Both the position numbers and the translations under genes were made by a program. Below, piece after piece: positions 7,707 through 10,110 of a stretch of 10,110 nt of DNA; position 1 is the first letter of the stretch, and each line of letters opens with the position of its first letter. Below the pieces are notes generated by a model. It had not been told where the DNA came from. It worked only from the letters and a program-made list of their open reading frames with translations, and did no database searches. The DNA is taken from NCBI GenBank assembly GCA_947483095.1, contig CANKLD010000037.1, positions 1 to 10,110 on the forward strand, in the 5' to 3' direction. The DNA is from Bacteroidota bacterium (lineage in GTDB: Bacteria; Bacteroidota; Bacteroidia; Flavobacteriales; Flavobacteriaceae).

Positions 7707-9407
7707 TTATTTTATTATTTGACTTCGAAAAAATTGTGTTTCAAAGATACTAGAATTTCCAACATTATCTGTCACAACTACTTTTAAATTATTTTGTCCT
7801 TCAGCGACAATTCCATCATTGAAATAGTGAACTATTTTTTTGGTTTTATAATCATATTCAAATAAAATCCAATTTCCATTTAAATAACCATCATACGATT
7901 TTATACCAGATAACACATCGGATATTGAAAATTCAATTGACTTTTTATCGCTAATCCACTTATCTTCAATACTTTTGACTATTTTAATTGTTGGCGGAAC
8001 GGTGTCTTTAATCAATGAAAATTTTCCCCAATTCTTGGTATAAGTAGAAAACGTATTGTCTTTTAATTTGGTATAATTGAAATTTATTTTTTTGTCTTCA
8101 ATAGAACCAATAAACATTTTTTCTTTTTCTTCTTTGGTAGAAATAGAATCAATAACCGAAACTAAAAAATTCGAATGAACTGGAATGCATTCGTTTTCTA
8201 ACCATAATGAATTTTGTTTTTGTTCAAAATTTAAATAAAAATCATCGTAAAAAGTGCCTTTTGGAACATAAAAGGTCCAATTTCCTTTTTCAAAATTGTA
8301 TTCTTTATCTGATTTTATTAAAAATTTCGTTTTTTTAACTTTTAGAGTATCGGTTGCTTCTTCATTTGAAAATTCTATTGGAATGGAAATAGTAATTTTA
8401 TTAGCATTAAAATCGGAAACTTCAATTCTATAGTTTAAGTTGGTACTTTGAGAAATGTCTAATTTTCCATTTTCTTCATGTTGATTTATGATACTAAGAG
8501 GAAATGAAGTTTTCATGAATAATTTTTGAACTCTTTGACCGGTTTTCTTATATCTTTCATAGTCAATTAGGGCATTAACAAACCGCATTTGATCAAACGC
8601 ATATTTATCAAATTGATAGCCATAAATCGTTTTACCATTTAAGAAAGTTTCTACTTTATAAACGCCATTTCTATCCCAAGATAAATCAGACAAATCGAAG
8701 GTATTGATACCAAAGCCAATAGGTCCTTTTGCTAAAATTTTATCACAATTATAATTTCCATCTTTTTGTAAAGACAAATTAATCATAAAAGGATTTTTAG
8801 ACTTGTTTACAACAGAATTTTCATGCAAAGGGTAAACAAACAAATTCGTAATGGCAGGTTTTTGGGTATCTTTAATATCGTTATCAAGTCCAAAAAATGT
8901 GGGGTTGATGATTTTTTCTGTTTGAGAATCTCGAATTTCAAAATGCAAATGCGGGCCTTCAGAACCTCCAGTATTTCCTGACAAAGCAACAATTTCATTT
9001 TTGGAAATAAGAATATCTGTAGGTTTTAAATACAAATCGACTTCATAGGATTTCAATTTGTAGTGTTCCGCTTTCAAATAAGCATCTATTTTAGGACTTA
9101 ACGAACTTAAATGCCCGTAAACTGTTGTAAAACCATTTGGATGGGTAATATAAATTGCCTTTCCGTAACCAAAAGTGGAAATTTTTATTCTGGAAATATA
9201 CCCTTCGGCAGCGGCATGGACATTTAATCCCTCTTTCTTTTGGGTTTTGTAATCAAAACCTGCATGAAAATGATTGGGTCTTAATTCCCCAAAATTTCCT
9301 GATAATTGAGTTGGAATTTCTAAAGGGCATGAAAAATAATCTTTAGGATAGTTGTTTTGAGAAAAAACTGCGGCAGATAGAAGAGAAAATAAGATACTAT
9401 ATTTCAT
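7707..9407 (-). CDS. Secreted M23-family metallopeptidase (LytM-like) with long C-terminal extension
   Basis: A 566-residue precursor with a signal peptide (MKYSILFSLLSAAVFS, cleaved near residue 16; no lipobox cysteine). The LytM/M23 domain spans about 30-165: NHFHAGFD gives zinc ligands His48 and Asp52, YGHL gives His99, and GPHLHFEIRD gives His153 and the third ligand His155. All residues needed for zinc peptidase activity are present. M23 enzymes cut peptide cross-links or bridges in peptidoglycan, in the periplasm or outside the cell; some relatives instead work on other proteins. About 400 residues follow with no recognised catalytic motif; the last 99 (from DTVPPTIKIV at 468, with DNVGNSS near the end) resemble an Ig-like beta-sandwich. 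No type IX secretion sorting signal is evident. It is the first gene of a two-gene unit with the TonB receptor, read from the divergent region at 9408-9590. Confidence 0.93.
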   Translation of the reverse strand: MKYSILFSLLSAAVFSQNNYPKDYFSCPLEIPTQLSGNFGELRPNHFHAGFDYKTQKKEGLNVHAAAEGYISRIKISTFGYGKAIYITHPNGFTTVYGHLSSLSPKIDAYLKAEHYKLKSYEVDLYLKPTDILISKNEIVALSGNTGGSEGPHLHFEIRDSQTEKIINPTFFGLDNDIKDTQKPAITNLFVYPLHENSVVNKSKNPFMINLSLQKDGNYNCDKILAKGPIGFGINTFDLSDLSWDRNGVYKVETFLNGKTIYGYQFDKYAFDQMRFVNALIDYERYKKTGQRVQKLFMKTSFPLSIINQHEENGKLDISQSTNLNYRIEVSDFNANKITISIPIEFSNEEATDTLKVKKTKFLIKSDKEYNFEKGNWTFYVPKGTFYDDFYLNFEQKQNSLWLENECIPVHSNFLVSVIDSISTKEEKEKMFIGSIEDKKINFNYTKLKDNTFSTYTKNWGKFSLIKDTVPPTIKIVKSIEDKWISDKKSIEFSISDVLSGIKSYDGYLNGNWILFEYDYKTKKIVHYFNDGIVAEGQNNLKVVVTDNVGNSSIFETQFFRSQIIK

Positions 9408-9524
9408 TGAAAAGGTTTCTGCTAAATTAAAAAAAGTTTCACATCAAAAAAAGAAAAAAGACATATAAACTAATAAATTTGGAATTATTAAAAAAATAAT
9501 ACTCTGGTTGGTAAAAAAAATTAA

Positions 9525-9532
9525 CAAAAATA
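9525..9532 (-). promoter_or_regulatory. Candidate -7 element for the peptidase-receptor unit
   Basis: On the minus strand this reads TATTTTTG, a full match to the Bacteroidota -7 consensus TAnnTTTG. No TTG is seen at the expected -33 distance, and the untranslated leader to the ATG at 9407 would be roughly 110 bases. It is the only full consensus match I found on this strand in the intergenic region. The leader is strongly A/T-rich, and I see no convincing hairpin or riboswitch in it. Confidence 0.3.
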
Positions 9533-9555
9533 GCAGATTAATTAAATAGGAATAC

Positions 9556-9563
9556 TAACTTTG
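9556..9563 (+). promoter_or_regulatory. Candidate -7 element for the coiled-coil/zapA operon
   Basis: TAACTTTG matches the Bacteroidota TAnnTTTG -7 consensus fully. Transcription would begin near 9569-9571, leaving a leader of about 20 bases before the ATG at 9591. A clear -33 TTG is absent; only AT-rich sequence (GATTAATTA) is found there. It lies 23 bp from the opposing minus-strand candidate, so the two promoters may compete or share a regulator. Confidence 0.5.
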
Positions 9564-9590
9564 TAAATTAAGTAACTATTTAGTTTCATA

Positions 9591-9881
9591 ATGAGTGAAT
9601 TTGCAGAAATAATTAAAACTCTAGAAAGTAATATTGAAAAACTCTTTAGTAAAATAGCTACTTTAGAGAAAAATAATACTATTTTAAATAGAGAAATAAA
9701 TGATTCTGCCCAGACCATTAAGAATCAATCTTCAGAGATTGAGCTTTTAAAATCGCAATACAATTCAATCAAAATGGCTAATTCGTTACTTGGCAGTGAA
9801 GAAAATAAAAGAGATACGAAGCTAAAAATAAATTCATTAATCCGTGAAATTGATTACTGTATTGCACAGTTATCTGATTAG
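9591..9881 (+). CDS. Small coiled-coil protein encoded directly upstream of zapA
   Basis: A 96-residue soluble protein with no signal peptide or membrane helix. Core positions follow a regular 3-4 heptad pattern from Phe4 to about Ile60 (8, 11, 15, 18, 22, 25, 32, 36, 43, 50, 53, 57, 60 are Ile, Leu or Tyr), with polar residues at 29, 39 and 46; this indicates an almost continuous coiled coil of about 60 residues. A linker (about 67-75, SEENKRDT) leads to a short C-terminal helix, KLKINSLIREIDYCIAQL (77-94), which I recall as the best-conserved part in Bacteroidota homologues. The stop is eight bases before the zapA start, so the two are an operon. ZapA partners that are small coiled coils are known elsewhere (ZapB in Escherichia coli, ZauP beside zapA in Caulobacter). 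A role as the ZapA partner in Z-ring organisation is inferred from position and shape, not from sequence identity. Confidence 0.85.
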   Translation: MSEFAEIIKTLESNIEKLFSKIATLEKNNTILNREINDSAQTIKNQSSEIELLKSQYNSIKMANSLLGSEENKRDTKLKINSLIREIDYCIAQLSD

Positions 9882-9889
9882 TAAAAATT

Positions 9890-10110
9890 ATGGATGAGAA
9901 GCTTAAAATTAAATTATCAATAGCAGACAGAGTATATCCGTTAACAGTAGATATGTCTCAAGAGGAAGGACTTAGAAGTGCTTCTAAAAAAATTGATATT
10001 ATGATTAAGCAATTTGAAGAAAATTATGCCGTTCGAGATAAACAAGATGTACTGGCAATGTGTGCCTTACAATTTGCCTCTCAATTAGAACAAAAGCAAA
10101 TTGATAAGTC
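9890..10110 (+). CDS. zapA: Cell division protein ZapA (3' end outside window)
   Basis: The frame opens with ATG at 9890 and stays open for 73 codons to the window edge; full-length ZapA is about 95-105 residues, so the C-terminal coiled-coil end is missing. The visible part has the ZapA pattern: KLKIKLSIADRVYPLTVD (beta hairpin, about 4-21), EEGLRSASKKIDIMIKQFEENY (helix, 25-46), then DKQDVLAMCALQFASQLEQ (51-69) starting the long dimerisation helix. ZapA is a cytoplasmic protein that binds FtsZ and bundles or cross-links protofilaments at the division site. The coiled-coil gene just upstream is its likely partner. In many bacteria the 6S RNA gene follows zapA, and in Bacteroidota ribonuclease Y is often next, but both would lie beyond this window. 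Confidence 0.92.
   Translation, partial: MDEKLKIKLSIADRVYPLTVDMSQEEGLRSASKKIDIMIKQFEENYAVRDKQDVLAMCALQFASQLEQKQIDK

Noticed and set aside
9155..9346. Plus-strand open frame inside the M23 peptidase gene
   Set aside because: It is antisense to the conserved signal-peptide and catalytic region of the peptidase and encodes no recognisable protein.
9408..9590. Riboswitch or small RNA in the divergent intergenic region
   Set aside because: The region is only 183 bp of AT-rich sequence with A-runs; I could find no stable stem or conserved motif to support one.
1..10110. CRISPR array, insertion sequence, tRNA or rRNA
   Set aside because: No regularly spaced repeats, transposase-like protein, terminal inverted repeats or RNA-gene motifs were seen; the window is almost fully occupied by protein genes.

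Overview
The window looks like an ordinary chromosomal segment of a low-GC member of the Flavobacteriaceae (Bacteroidota), most likely Flavobacterium or a close relative. The signs are AT-rich DNA, no clear Shine-Dalgarno sequences, TAnnTTTG-type promoter elements, '...FAQ' and '...FSQ' signal peptides, and a TonB-dependent receptor with an N-terminal carboxypeptidase-regulatory-like domain. Assignments rest on motifs and remembered family features; no database search was possible.

Left half, plus strand (1-5235). The window opens inside a DPM1/GtrB-like family 2 glycosyltransferase, of which only the C-terminal part is present. Next come a small ORF6N-domain protein, a complete phosphoglucomutase/phosphomannomutase-type enzyme, an MsbA-like ABC exporter (permease and ATPase fused) whose start codon overlaps the mutase stop codon (TAATG), and a DUF2971 protein. 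The glycosyltransferase, mutase and exporter fit together as envelope sugar or lipid metabolism: making a sugar phosphate, transferring sugar to a lipid carrier, and flipping a lipid-linked product. The ORF6N and DUF2971 genes have no obvious link to that work and look like accessory insertions.

Right-middle, minus strand (5232-9407). A two-gene unit is read from 9407 downward: a secreted M23-family metallopeptidase, then a TonB-dependent outer-membrane receptor. The receptor begins six bases after the peptidase stop, in the same frame, and apparently uses a TTG start. Its 3' end overlaps the DUF2971 gene tail-to-tail by 4 bp inside a short palindrome.

Right end, plus strand (9591-10110). 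A 183-bp divergent promoter region leads into a 96-residue coiled-coil protein and then zapA (cell-division Z-ring protein), which runs off the window. The small coiled-coil gene stands where ZauP/ZapB-type ZapA partners would be expected and is the most worthwhile functional lead.

I found no rRNA, tRNA, CRISPR array, insertion sequence or prophage, and no convincing intrinsic terminator. Most of the window is core housekeeping and envelope biology; I do not see a clearly new multi-gene system.
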